The position numbers and the translations under genes are program-made. This document shows positions 16,319 to 24,276 of a stretch of 64,000 nt of DNA, in pieces. This DNA is from Dorea_A amylophila. Its GTDB lineage: Bacteria; Bacillota; Clostridia; Lachnospirales; Lachnospiraceae. Within the stretch, counting starts at the first letter, position 1. Each line of letters begins with the position of its first letter. The stretch is from contig NZ_JAOQJW010000019.1 of NCBI RefSeq assembly GCF_025567265.1, forward strand, positions 1 through 64,000, read 5' to 3'. The notes below the pieces were generated by a model that had not been told where the DNA came from, made no database searches, and saw only the letters and a list, made by a program, of their open reading frames with translations.

Positions 16319-18041
16319 TCAATAATTCCAAACATTGAAAACGTCTTTTATCCTTCTCCACTGGAAACTTTTCTATCATAACTGAATGCTGTTCCGATAC
16401 TAGCCAGCTCTCAACCATCTGCTTTAAATATGTACGCTTCTCCTCTTCTTGTAAACTTTCTTTTTCTTCTGCCTCATATATCTCTGTACAAATTATATTT
16501 GGATCATCTTCATCCATTCTATCAATAACAGATATTTCCCAGTCATTCATTATCCTAGGTAGTATATTTTCTATAAATTTTTCTTGTTCATTTTCCATTT
16601 GTTCTTTTATGGCTTGCAGTATAAATGTCTTTTTTAAATAATCCAAGTCTTTTTCAAAACACACTTTATTTACGCGCTCAAACTCCAACCATTTATTATC
16701 TCCTGTTGGCTGAATTATTTCTCTATTTATATCAGCAGCGTTTATCCTATTATTATTACATGCTACATATATTTCCCTTTTCTCTTCTTCTATCCCATAT
16801 ACCACCTGTATATTCTGAGAAATGCGCCACCAAAAGAATCTCTGCATCGGAAATTCCTTTTCTAATTCAGCAATCCATTTCTGTCGGATTCTTTTTCCGT
16901 CAGATTCTGCTTCTTTTCTATATACAACCGCATATTTCATTATATTCTGCATAAGCTCTGTATACTGAATATTTCTTATACGCAGATAATTATTTAAACA
17001 CTGAATATTTGCTTTGCACAAACATTGCGGATTTTCTACTGCACATCTTATTATACTTTTTACAAATAATAATCTAATGAACAAATTAGGCATATCCCGT
17101 ATATTGGTAATCATATTTCGAATCACTTTATTTTCTCCTATGATTCTTCTGAATTCTTTATCTGTTTCTTGTGCAGATAAATTTCCAAACAATTCAGCCA
17201 ATAGTATATCAACATTGAGATTTGTAATTTTCTCCCATATATATTGAAAATCGTTTCCTGTGTCATTCAAATTTTGAACTATCTTTTTCAAGTCATCAAT
17301 TTTAATCCCATCATCTGCATGGGTAATAAAATTCATAAACCGTTCATTTGCCAACACAAAAAAATTAACTTCTCTAAAATATGATTCTAATCTTATGATG
17401 TTGTCCTCTTGGATAGGTAAAAAATATACTTTTTGTTTCTTTCCCAGATATTTATCCCTCAATCGTTTCATATCTGGTATCAAATTATCCATTATATTTT
17501 TTGCTTTAGCATCCGCTTCTTTATCATTTGTATGCATTTCATCTATTTTTCTATAGTCACCTTTTCCTATATCAATGTATTCTATTAACTCTTCCAATGC
17601 CTCCACATCATCTGTTATTTCCAAATCTACTTTATATTCTTCCATTCTTTCTAAACGTTTTAAGTTATAAATAATCATCTGTGCTATTTCAAAATAGAGG
17701 AACTCCACCTCACCCAAATATAAATCTAATAATTCAGTCAATCTACATGTATTTCCAGTAATACGCTGTTGTAAATGTTGTTGTAAGCTTTCATTGTCTG
17801 GTATTAATTTATGAAATATCTGATGCCATACTCCTTGTGAATTATTATTCTCATTCCGACTTATATCTTTTACATCATTCAATATGTTCTTCTTTATAGC
17901 TTCTTCAACTCTTTCATCATTGAATATTTTTGCCTTTTCTTTTATAAAATCTTTTATTCGTTTATCCAATAAACCGTCTTCTATATCTGTAATGATAAAC
18001 AAACCTTCTTTTTCCAATTCTTCCCTATTATTAATTCTCAT
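16302..18041 (-). CDS. Unknown 579-residue accessory protein
   Basis: I do not recognise this large soluble protein. It is AT-rich, highly charged and predicted to be mainly helical, with no membrane span, signal peptide, P-loop or nuclease motif I can name. It starts with GAGGAAAGG before the ATG and ends inside a terminator, so it forms its own unit. Its place between the transfer/integration core and a recombinase gene is where mobile elements carry cargo, including phage defence genes. That function is only a guess from location. Confidence 0.75.
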   Translation of the reverse strand: MRINNREELEKEGLFIITDIEDGLLDKRIKDFIKEKAKIFNDERVEEAIKKNILNDVKDISRNENNNSQGVWHQIFHKLIPDNESLQQHLQQRITGNTCRLTELLDLYLGEVEFLYFEIAQMIIYNLKRLERMEEYKVDLEITDDVEALEELIEYIDIGKGDYRKIDEMHTNDKEADAKAKNIMDNLIPDMKRLRDKYLGKKQKVYFLPIQEDNIIRLESYFREVNFFVLANERFMNFITHADDGIKIDDLKKIVQNLNDTGNDFQYIWEKITNLNVDILLAELFGNLSAQETDKEFRRIIGENKVIRNMITNIRDMPNLFIRLLFVKSIIRCAVENPQCLCKANIQCLNNYLRIRNIQYTELMQNIMKYAVVYRKEAESDGKRIRQKWIAELEKEFPMQRFFWWRISQNIQVVYGIEEEKREIYVACNNNRINAADINREIIQPTGDNKWLEFERVNKVCFEKDLDYLKKTFILQAIKEQMENEQEKFIENILPRIMNDWEISVIDRMDEDDPNIICTEIYEAEEKESLQEEEKRTYLKQMVESWLVSEQHSVMIEKFPVEKDKRRFQCLELLMKSWE

Positions 18042-18135
18042 TCGAATGCCTTTCCTCTTATTTCACATATCTCTTTATATAGCACATCATACTCCCTTAC
18101 AAATTCTTGCGCAATTACTTTGTCGCTCAAAAGGT

Positions 18136-18186
18136 ACACCTTTCGACACACTCTAAAATAATTCCCCTTCATGTGTCGAAAGGTGT
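18136..18186. repeat. 15-bp perfect inverted repeat near serine recombinase
   Basis: ACACCTTTCGACACA (18136-18150) and its exact complement TGTGTCGAAAGGTGT (18172-18186) are 21 bases apart. A third, imperfect TGTCG..AAAGGT half-site lies just to the left (18121-18135). TGTC-bounded half-sites are typical of small serine resolvases, so this may be the res or inversion site of the recombinase at 18237-18843. A plain transcription terminator is less likely because no T-tract follows. Confidence 0.55.
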
Positions 18187-18236
18187 CATTTTACTTTTGG
18201 CATATCTGCCATTACCCGTCGGACCTTTTGATTCAC

Positions 18237-18843
18237 TTATCCTTCCCGTTCGTACTTCTTCACAACCCGGTAGAAGCTACTTGGCGACATCTCCAATCTT
18301 CGCATTGCTTCTTTCGCCGTAAACTTATTTTCTTTCCACTGCTGGTACACCATCGAAAAATTATCCGGTATTTTTAACTTCGGTCTTCCCAAATGCTTAC
18401 CTTTCATCTGGGCGGCTTCTATTCCCTCTCTGTCTCTGGCGTGTCGTATTTCGTTCATTCTCTGCTATACTTGCCAGGACTTCGATTAATATATTTTCCA
18501 CCATTTGAATTATCCATTCCTGACCTTTCGGTACCTGTATCATTGACGTTGGCAAATCCAAGATCATCAGTCGTACATCGTGCTCCTGAAACCATCGTAT
18601 TTCATTTTTTAAATCATTCTTATTTCTACTTAGTCTGTCGAGTGAGCATATGTACAATACATCACCTGCACGCAATCCCAATTGACCTTTCAATGCCTGA
18701 TATCCCGGTCTTTCCAATGTTGCCCCGGATTGCTTATCTACAATAATCTGATCTTTTTCGACATACTCCTGTAGCCTTAATATCTGACGATCCAAATGTT
18801 GTTCCTTACTACTTACCCTTGCATAACCATATGTCTTACTCAT
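18237..18843 (-). pseudogene. Serine recombinase (resolvase/invertase), frameshifted
   Basis: The N-terminal catalytic domain starts MSKTYGYARVSSKEQHLDRQ with the active-site serine in ARVSS and continues to ASIAENERN. The frame then shifts: the normal continuation (EGIEAAQMKGKHLGRPK and the C-terminal HTH FTAKEAMRRLEMSPSSFYRV) is read in another frame from about 18425. Restoring two bases in the AG-rich run CAGAGACAGAGAGGG joins both halves. The first frame gives a 148-residue protein without a DNA-binding domain. It could be a dead gene, a slippage-switchable gene or a sequencing error. Confidence 0.88.
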
Positions 18844-18927
18844 ACTTTCATTCCTCGTCGCTTAAAATTTCCAGTTCACCCGTCTTCCTCCTAAAAACAT
18901 AAACATGATAGCTCATGTTATTTTCTA

Positions 18928-19245
18928 TCATTTTATTTTGCCTCCTACTTCATCTATTATCTGTAACTCTTTATACAATTCCATCCCATCATGAATACCC
19001 ACACCATATGCAAGTCTTGAACATATATTGTTCTCTGCACATACCGAATTAACAATTTCTTCAATATCTTTAAATGCATCCTCTGATACCTTACTCTTAA
19101 CCTTATTTACAAGCTCATATGTCGCTTTCATTGCTTTTTCGTACTCTTTACTGCGTATGAGCATCTTCTCTGAAATTGTATAAAATCTCCACTCTTCGAA
19201 AATTCCGGTCAAAAATTCCAGCTTATATTTCTTCCGTCTTCTCAT
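18928..19245 (-). CDS. Small helical protein downstream of recT
   Basis: This 105-residue protein is charged and helical, ending with a VGIHDGMELYKELQ motif that recalls small helical proteins of phages and mobile elements (DUF6809-like by eye, uncertain). Its ATG follows the recT stop directly (TAAATG), with AGGAGG eleven bases upstream inside recT, so the two are coupled. Function unknown. Confidence 0.65.
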   Translation of the reverse strand: MRRRKKYKLEFLTGIFEEWRFYTISEKMLIRSKEYEKAMKATYELVNKVKSKVSEDAFKDIEEIVNSVCAENNICSRLAYGVGIHDGMELYKELQIIDEVGGKIK

Positions 19246-20061
19246 TTACGCACATTCCTCCTGATATACGGTATCGAAAATGTTCTCGCTATTGATTTCA
19301 CTCATGTCTGCTCCTATTTCATTCTTAATGGTTTCATCTGTAGATAATGCATTTCTGAATTCAGATTTCAGTGGCGCATACTTTAATGCTTTCTTAATGA
19401 TCGTCTTCAACGCCATTGATTCGTAATTGGTTCTCCACGGACTAAACGAAGAATCAAAAGCTTTAGAATATTCTTTTGCAAAATCGTCCATAGCCGTTTT
19501 ACTCATAACTTCGAATCCAAATCCTCCATTGGTCAGCTTAAATAATCCATAGAATAGTCTTATTTCTCCCCGTTCTCCTAATGTCGGTCTGTGATCCAGA
19601 CACGGGTTTAGTCCCAATTCATATTCAAATTCATCATTCTCATAGACGGTATGAGCCGTTATAATCTGCATATTCGGATTCCGATAACTAAGGTCAATCA
19701 ATCCCTTATATCCCAACTGGAACTGACACTCCATCTTGCCTTTATTATTGTATGGAATTAAAAATGCCTGTCCCAGTGGTGTATTCGGCTCTAATCCTAA
19801 TTGCGCTGCATTCATCAATGCCGCTAAGAATGACATCGGAGTGCATTCATTCAGCTTCGGTGTTGTGTTCAATGCAGATAATGCCATCCTCGTAAATCGT
19901 TCCGGCGTGATCACTTCCGGCAGTGCTTTCTTGATCTGTGGTTCCATTACTTTTATCATGTCGGCAATGCTCATAGACTTTTTAAGTTTGGTTCCTGCCT
20001 TGGTATTTTCTACTTTTCTCGCTAATTCCTGTTTAATCTCGTCTGTTTTTCCTACTGTCAT
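19246..20061 (-). CDS. recT: RecT single-strand annealing protein
   Basis: The 271-residue product is a RecT family recombinase: TPERFTRMALSALNTTPKLN, the conserved AAQLGLEPNTPLGQAFLIPY, and QFQLGYKGLIDLSYRNP. RecT anneals complementary single strands after exonuclease resection. No exonuclease (RecE/YqaJ) gene is next to it, unlike phage operons. AAGGAG precedes the ATG. It may help repair or replication of the excised element or recombination between related elements. Confidence 0.95.
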   Translation of the reverse strand: MTVGKTDEIKQELARKVENTKAGTKLKKSMSIADMIKVMEPQIKKALPEVITPERFTRMALSALNTTPKLNECTPMSFLAALMNAAQLGLEPNTPLGQAFLIPYNNKGKMECQFQLGYKGLIDLSYRNPNMQIITAHTVYENDEFEYELGLNPCLDHRPTLGERGEIRLFYGLFKLTNGGFGFEVMSKTAMDDFAKEYSKAFDSSFSPWRTNYESMALKTIIKKALKYAPLKSEFRNALSTDETIKNEIGADMSEINSENIFDTVYQEECA

Positions 20062-20085
20062 TTTGCTTCTCCTTTATCCATATAA

Positions 20086-20120
20086 CAAAAAAGAGATGAG
20101 CCACTATCGACTCATCTCTT
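20086..20120 (-). terminator. Intrinsic terminator between 51-residue gene and recT
   Basis: AAGAGATGAG / CTCATCTCTT, 10-base loop, followed by TTTTTTG on the minus strand. It lies 18 bases after the stop of 20138-20293, so recT must have its own promoter or rely on read-through. Confidence 0.85.
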
Positions 20121-20137
20121 TCGCTACAATACAATTT

Positions 20138-20293
20138 TTATTTTATTCCCAGTGTTTTTTCTACTTCATCTGCGGATATCCATCCCTCTTCTCTCGCAGA
20201 ATCTTCGCCCTTTTCTAACTCCGTCATTAATGCCAATGTCACTTTTATTTTTTCACAATCTTTCGAATCTGAAATTGTTTCCGCATTTTTCAT
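20138..20293 (-). CDS. Small acidic protein, 51 residues
   Basis: The frame reads MKNAETISDSKDCEKIKVTL and ends ADEVEKTLGIK. It is acidic and helical with a REEGWISADEVEK segment like the tail of some antitoxins. AAAGGAAG lies about 8 bases before the ATG, and a terminator follows the stop. No toxin partner is adjacent. Function unknown. Confidence 0.6.
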   Translation of the reverse strand: MKNAETISDSKDCEKIKVTLALMTELEKGEDSAREEGWISADEVEKTLGIK

Positions 20294-20406
20294 TACAAAC
20301 ACTTCCTTTCAATCTTCTTAGTATAACAATTTCAATCTGATTTTACGATACAAATCCCCCTGTTTATTGCACAACATTTACGCCGCCCTCACAACAAAAC
20401 GTCTGC

Positions 20407-20532
20407 TTATAGACGTTCTTTTAAATCTGTCATAAATCTCCGGTTCGATGTCGGTGCTTCCTGTACCTTTGTCCCTAATCCGTGCCACGGTGTCTCTCTT
20501 ACATAAAACATACTTTCTAAATTTGCTGCCAT
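20407..20532 (-). pseudogene. Truncated DUF932 protein, N-terminal 41 residues
   Basis: The peptide begins MAANLESMFYVRETPWHGLG and continues TKVQEAPTS, the characteristic start of DUF932 phage/plasmid proteins, which are normally about 300 residues. After residue 33 it diverges and stops. AGGAGG lies at good spacing before the ATG. A hairpin (AACGTCT / AGACGTT) overlaps its end. I read it as a relic of a once complete gene. Confidence 0.7.
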
Positions 20533-20566
20533 AATAATTCCTCCTAAATTTCATTTTTAATTTTTC

Positions 20567-20641
20567 TTAGTTGTCTGAATCACATACTTCTTTGATAATG
20601 GTTGCCGCTAAACCTAATGCTGCTAATAAAATCTTGTCCAT
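20567..20641 (-). CDS. Putative 24-residue peptide
   Basis: The frame encodes MDKILLAALGLAATIIKEVC and DSDN, a short hydrophobic helix with an acidic tail. GGGAGTGAG lies 7-12 bases before the ATG. It sits directly upstream of the DUF932 relic in the same direction. No family is recognised; it could be a small membrane peptide or chance. Confidence 0.45.
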   Translation of the reverse strand: MDKILLAALGLAATIIKEVCDSDN

Positions 20642-20672
20642 ATTTTACTCACTCCCTTCTGGATTTTTGTAT

Positions 20673-20706
20673 AAAATAAGACAGAACCCGTTATGGATTC
20701 TGCCTT
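20673..20706 (-). terminator. Terminator after the YARHG gene
   Basis: AAGGCAGAATCC pairs with GGGTTCTGTCTT and is followed by ATTTT on the minus strand. It closely resembles the hairpin at 24205-24243, which ends another zinc-ribbon gene of this cluster. Confidence 0.75.
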
Positions 20707-20795
20707 GGTTTAATTGTTTATCATTATTATAATATACAATTGAAATTATTGACTTTTACTTTATAATATCAATCATGCATATCTCAAATGCCGTA

Positions 20796-22136
20796 TTAAG
20801 ATACCCAATATTTTTCATTTACATATGTTGCATTATCTGTTATTTCATCTATAACATTCCAGCCTGACGGTATTGATCTTGTAATTGTAAAAGATTCTGC
20901 ATCATCCCAAATTAACGTAAATATCAATCCCTCACCATAATCAATGGTTACTGTTCGGCTGTCTTTTATTGTTCCTTTCATTCCACCGCCTACGCCTCCA
21001 AGTATTCCCGGATTTTCCTGAGTACCCATTGCAAAATATATGCTATCTCCTTCTTTCCACACATCTATAAGACCGGATTCAGCATCACTTCCACATTGAT
21101 ATGCTCCTTCCATTCCGATAAATGAATTTACACTGTCTGAATTATTCGTCTCCTGACCATCTGTTGAATCTGATGTTCCATTCACTTCATCTTCAACTTT
21201 TTTAATTAATTCAACATTTTTCTTTTCAAATGAATTAAGTTCATCTTCTTTGAACTGATCTGCCGATACTCTTTCTCTATACCAATATTTATTTTCAAAG
21301 TATTGTTTCAGATTTTCATCGGTAAAGATATATCCATGCCTTGCATAAATTTCATTTCTTCCAATATTCATTTCATCAACATCAACTTTTCGTATTTCAT
21401 CTTCTGATAAATACTTATTGGCACTATCTGGGAAAACAAATTCTTTCGCTATGTCTTCTTTAAGTTTTTTTACATCTTTTTCCGTAAGTGCTAGATAAGA
21501 AAGTTGCACAACTTTATCTGTATCCACATTGCAGAAACATACAACCTGTTCCTTCTTTTCATAATTTATAGCATATAATCCTTCAGCAGAAGGTGTCGTT
21601 TCTGGATATGCATCTTTTAATTTTTTCTCGGCTTCTTCTTTCGACATTCCTAGTTTTACACCATGAAATGATGGAGATGTTTTCTCATCTCCCCCTATAT
21701 GAATAAGTTTAACTTTTCCCTTTTTCATTGATATGTTTATAGCAAGATCCGATGTTACATATTCATCTTTTTCCACCTTAGGTATACCAATTTTTTTTAT
21801 TTCATCTTCAGATTTCCCGATTAAATCTTCAAAATCTTGATTAGAAAAATCTTTAATTTCTTTTGTCTTTTTTTTCTTTTTACTTACTGATGTTGTCTTC
21901 TGTTGCGTATTTTTTTGTTTATTGGTATTAACACCATACGTAACACCAACACTTACAACAACTATAACACCTATTATTGCTCCAACAATAATTTTCTTTT
22001 TATTTTTCTTATTATTCTTTTTTTCTTGCTGATTTACCTGTTCATGCTTTACATTATTTCTTACTATTTCTTTTCCACAATTAGGACATATTTTCCACTC
22101 GTCCTTTACTTCTGCGCCACAATTTCTACAAAACAT
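20796..22136 (-). CDS. Zinc-ribbon membrane protein with YARHG domain
   Basis: The 446-residue protein has an N-terminal zinc ribbon (CRNCG...CPNCGKEI, residues 3-23), a lysine-rich linker, one membrane span (about 49-68), and a long extracytoplasmic part. The latter includes a YARHG domain (NIGRNEIYARHGYIFTDENL then KQYFENKYWY) and a C-terminal beta-rich domain. Zinc ribbon inside, sensor domain outside is a recurrent Firmicutes layout of unknown role. It is the last gene of the zinc-ribbon cluster 20796-25473. Confidence 0.88.
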   Translation of the reverse strand: MFCRNCGAEVKDEWKICPNCGKEIVRNNVKHEQVNQQEKKNNKKNKKKIIVGAIIGVIVVVSVGVTYGVNTNKQKNTQQKTTSVSKKKKKTKEIKDFSNQDFEDLIGKSEDEIKKIGIPKVEKDEYVTSDLAINISMKKGKVKLIHIGGDEKTSPSFHGVKLGMSKEEAEKKLKDAYPETTPSAEGLYAINYEKKEQVVCFCNVDTDKVVQLSYLALTEKDVKKLKEDIAKEFVFPDSANKYLSEDEIRKVDVDEMNIGRNEIYARHGYIFTDENLKQYFENKYWYRERVSADQFKEDELNSFEKKNVELIKKVEDEVNGTSDSTDGQETNNSDSVNSFIGMEGAYQCGSDAESGLIDVWKEGDSIYFAMGTQENPGILGGVGGGMKGTIKDSRTVTIDYGEGLIFTLIWDDAESFTITRSIPSGWNVIDEITDNATYVNEKYWVS

Positions 22137-22325
22137 TTTTCACCCAGCCTTTCTATTTTTAATTTCAATATTTCATAAATAAAGAAGACTTTCTATACTA
22201 TTCCGATAGAACTTATTTTTCGATCAATTTTCTCAAATAAATCTAATTTCTAGTACAGAAAGCCTTTATACACTAGAATTGAAATCTTTTGATTCTGATT
22301 TCGTTTTACTTCACATCAATAGAGT

Positions 22326-23078
22326 TTATTGACTTTTACTTTTCACGTCATTATAAGAAACAGAACTTACATCCCCTAACGATAAACCATTTTCCTGTAA
22401 ATTCTGTTCAAATTTATCCAGATCATCATTAAAAATGTCTTCAATTAATCCAGTTTCTCGAAGTTTCTGGTCAAATTCTTTTGTTGGATTTCGCCTTTCC
22501 CCATCAATCATTAACGTAAATTCATCATCATCTACTGAATAATTTATTATTGTCAATTCTCCGCTTGGGGTTTCATAATCCAAATATATCCTAAAATCAT
22601 TATCACTAAAATCATATGTAAAAGTTCCATCATTCTCTATATCACTTCCACCTAATGCAGATGCAACATAATACCCTGCATCTGCATCATAAAAACTAAC
22701 AAATTCATTTTCTTCAACATATTTTATCTCCCACATATGTTTGTAATTAAATGAATAACTGTCATCTGATTTTATTTCATCTGTGAATTGACACAGCGTA
22801 TTTATTGTATTTTGTGCTTCTTTATTCGCTTTCATTAATCTAACCGCCACAAAAACGCCCAAAACTACCACTACTGCAATCACAATTATAAATATTCTTT
22901 TCTTTTTCGATTTTGTTTTCTGCCCCTTAGTTGTTATATTATTTGCATAGTCGTAGCTACTTCCTGATGCGTTCTGATTATTTGTCATTTCATTTTCTTC
23001 ACTCTTGACATTCTTCCCACAATTCGGGCAAAATTTTTCAGATCCTTTAATCTCTTTTCCACAATATTTACAAAACAC
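22326..23078 (-). CDS. Zinc-ribbon single-span membrane protein
   Basis: The 250-residue protein starts at GTG (AGGTGG four bases upstream) with a zinc ribbon (CKYCGKEIKGSEKFCPNCGK), a polar linker, one span (about 65-82) and an extracytoplasmic domain of some 165 residues rich in acidic residues. The outer domain is not recognised. Its N-terminal layout matches the neighbour at 20796, suggesting a common ancestor with diverged outer domains. Confidence 0.85.
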   Translation of the reverse strand: MFCKYCGKEIKGSEKFCPNCGKNVKSEENEMTNNQNASGSSYDYANNITTKGQKTKSKKKRIFIIVIAVVVVLGVFVAVRLMKANKEAQNTINTLCQFTDEIKSDDSYSFNYKHMWEIKYVEENEFVSFYDADAGYYVASALGGSDIENDGTFTYDFSDNDFRIYLDYETPSGELTIINYSVDDDEFTLMIDGERRNPTKEFDQKLRETGLIEDIFNDDLDKFEQNLQENGLSLGDVSSVSYNDVKSKSQ

Positions 23079-23124
23079 TTTCCCACCTCTTCCTATTTTT
23101 ACTACTCATATTTTATTTTCACCA

Positions 23125-23694
23125 TCAATTCAAAGTAGCATTTCCATCCGAATCCAAAACTAATGTTGCTCCATTTACATCACAATCTTTAAAACTTAAA
23201 CCATAGTACTCATATTGTGCGCCATCCATATCTCGAATAGCAAAATCCCAATCCAGATCATTTGCTGTAATTGTAAAAGTCACATTCATTGAATTGCCAT
23301 TATATAAGATATTATCTCCCAAAACATCTTCTTCCCAATCATCTGTATCCGTCTCAGAAGCATACAATTCATATATATCTATTCCCGTGTGATTTACAAC
23401 TGCACCAGTTCTCGCTTGTATTTCTTTATAAAATGTAAATTTTTCTATTCTATGCGCGTCAGCTTCCATGCTCTTTCTTGCTTCATATTGATTAAAACGC
23501 TTTCCACATGTATTACATATCCAATATTCATGTGTCTTACTATGTACTCCCGTTCCACAAGCTCCACAAAGAATTCCTATCGGTCCTAATAATATAGATC
23601 CGCAGCAAGCATTGCTAAAGCTAAATGATTTCCCATGAGTTTCAGTTGTCGCAATAAATTGACAATTCTCACTTCCACAATTTGGACATTTCAT
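23125..23694 (-). CDS. Zinc-ribbon protein with hydrophobic Cys-rich segment
   Basis: The 189-residue protein starts MKCPNCGSENC, then has a hydrophobic CCGSILLGPIGILCGACG segment and a second CNTCGKRF pair, like LITAF or zinc-ribbon membrane-associated proteins. The C-terminal half is acidic and not recognised. I start at the ATG at 23694, eight bases after AGGGGG. The gene overlaps the DUF2085 gene by 26 bases, so the two are coupled. Confidence 0.8.
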   Translation of the reverse strand: MKCPNCGSENCQFIATTETHGKSFSFSNACCGSILLGPIGILCGACGTGVHSKTHEYWICNTCGKRFNQYEARKSMEADAHRIEKFTFYKEIQARTGAVVNHTGIDIYELYASETDTDDWEEDVLGDNILYNGNSMNVTFTITANDLDWDFAIRDMDGAQYEYYGLSFKDCDVNGATLVLDSDGNATLN

Positions 23695-24043
23695 CAATCG
23701 TTCCCCCTATTAATAATTTCATTGCCGGTATTTCCAAAACCATAATACCTATGCCACACAAAATTCCTGTTATTAATCTAAGCCTTTGATTCGACATTCT
23801 CCATTTCAAATACTGACTTCCACCATCAATCACTAAAGGTATACATAATAAAATTGCAATTTCCCAGTTTATGATTTTTAAAAAGTAAATCAATATCCCC
23901 ATCAAATATCCAATTACAAGCCCCGTGCATCTTGCACATAACGGAAACTGATAACCTTTGTAAAAAAAGCTTCTCTCCGGCATTTGATGGCAACCCAATC
24001 TGGCTCCTATATTCATAAGTTTTATCCATATTTTCAGTTTCAT
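23669..24043 (-). CDS. DUF2085 membrane protein
   Basis: The 124-residue protein carries the DUF2085 signature: RLGCHQMPERSFFYKGYQFP followed by LCARCTGLVIGYLMG, then three hydrophobic segments. Cys and His are spaced as if binding a metal. Function of the family is unknown. It is the first gene after promoter P2 (24091-24119) and overlaps the next gene. Confidence 0.9.
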   Translation of the reverse strand: MKLKIWIKLMNIGARLGCHQMPERSFFYKGYQFPLCARCTGLVIGYLMGILIYFLKIINWEIAILLCIPLVIDGGSQYLKWRMSNQRLRLITGILCGIGIMVLEIPAMKLLIGGTIDEMSKLWK

Positions 24044-24090
24044 TTTTCAGTTTTCATCTTTTCATCATATTCATACATACTATAGTAAAA

Positions 24091-24145
24091 ATTATACGAC
24101 AATGAATGGTATTTTATAACGTGTTATCGAATATTATTAACGATA
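24091..24145 (-). promoter_or_regulatory. Promoter P2 with dyad operator
   Basis: TTATAA (24119-24114), 17 bases, TATAAT (24096-24091) on the minus strand. Just upstream is TATCG-N11-CGATA (24125-24145). The whole block is nearly identical to P1 at 25544-25598. It should drive the DUF2085 and following zinc-ribbon genes. Confidence 0.75.
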
Positions 24146-24204
24146 TATTCCATTAGTCTATTTTAACTTTATCTCATTTCTCGTAGTACACATATCTTTT
24201 TACG

Positions 24205-24243
24205 TGAAAATTAAGACAGAATCCGTAAAGGATTCTTTCTTAA
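24205..24243 (-). terminator. Terminator after the seven-ribbon gene
   Basis: TTAAGAAAGAATCC / GGATTCTGTCTTAA with a 5-base loop, followed by TTTT on the minus strand, 34 bases after the stop of 24277-25473. It separates P1 and P2 transcripts. Confidence 0.85.
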
Positions 24244-24276
24244 TCACAATATCAAAATTACATACTTATTCAAAAA

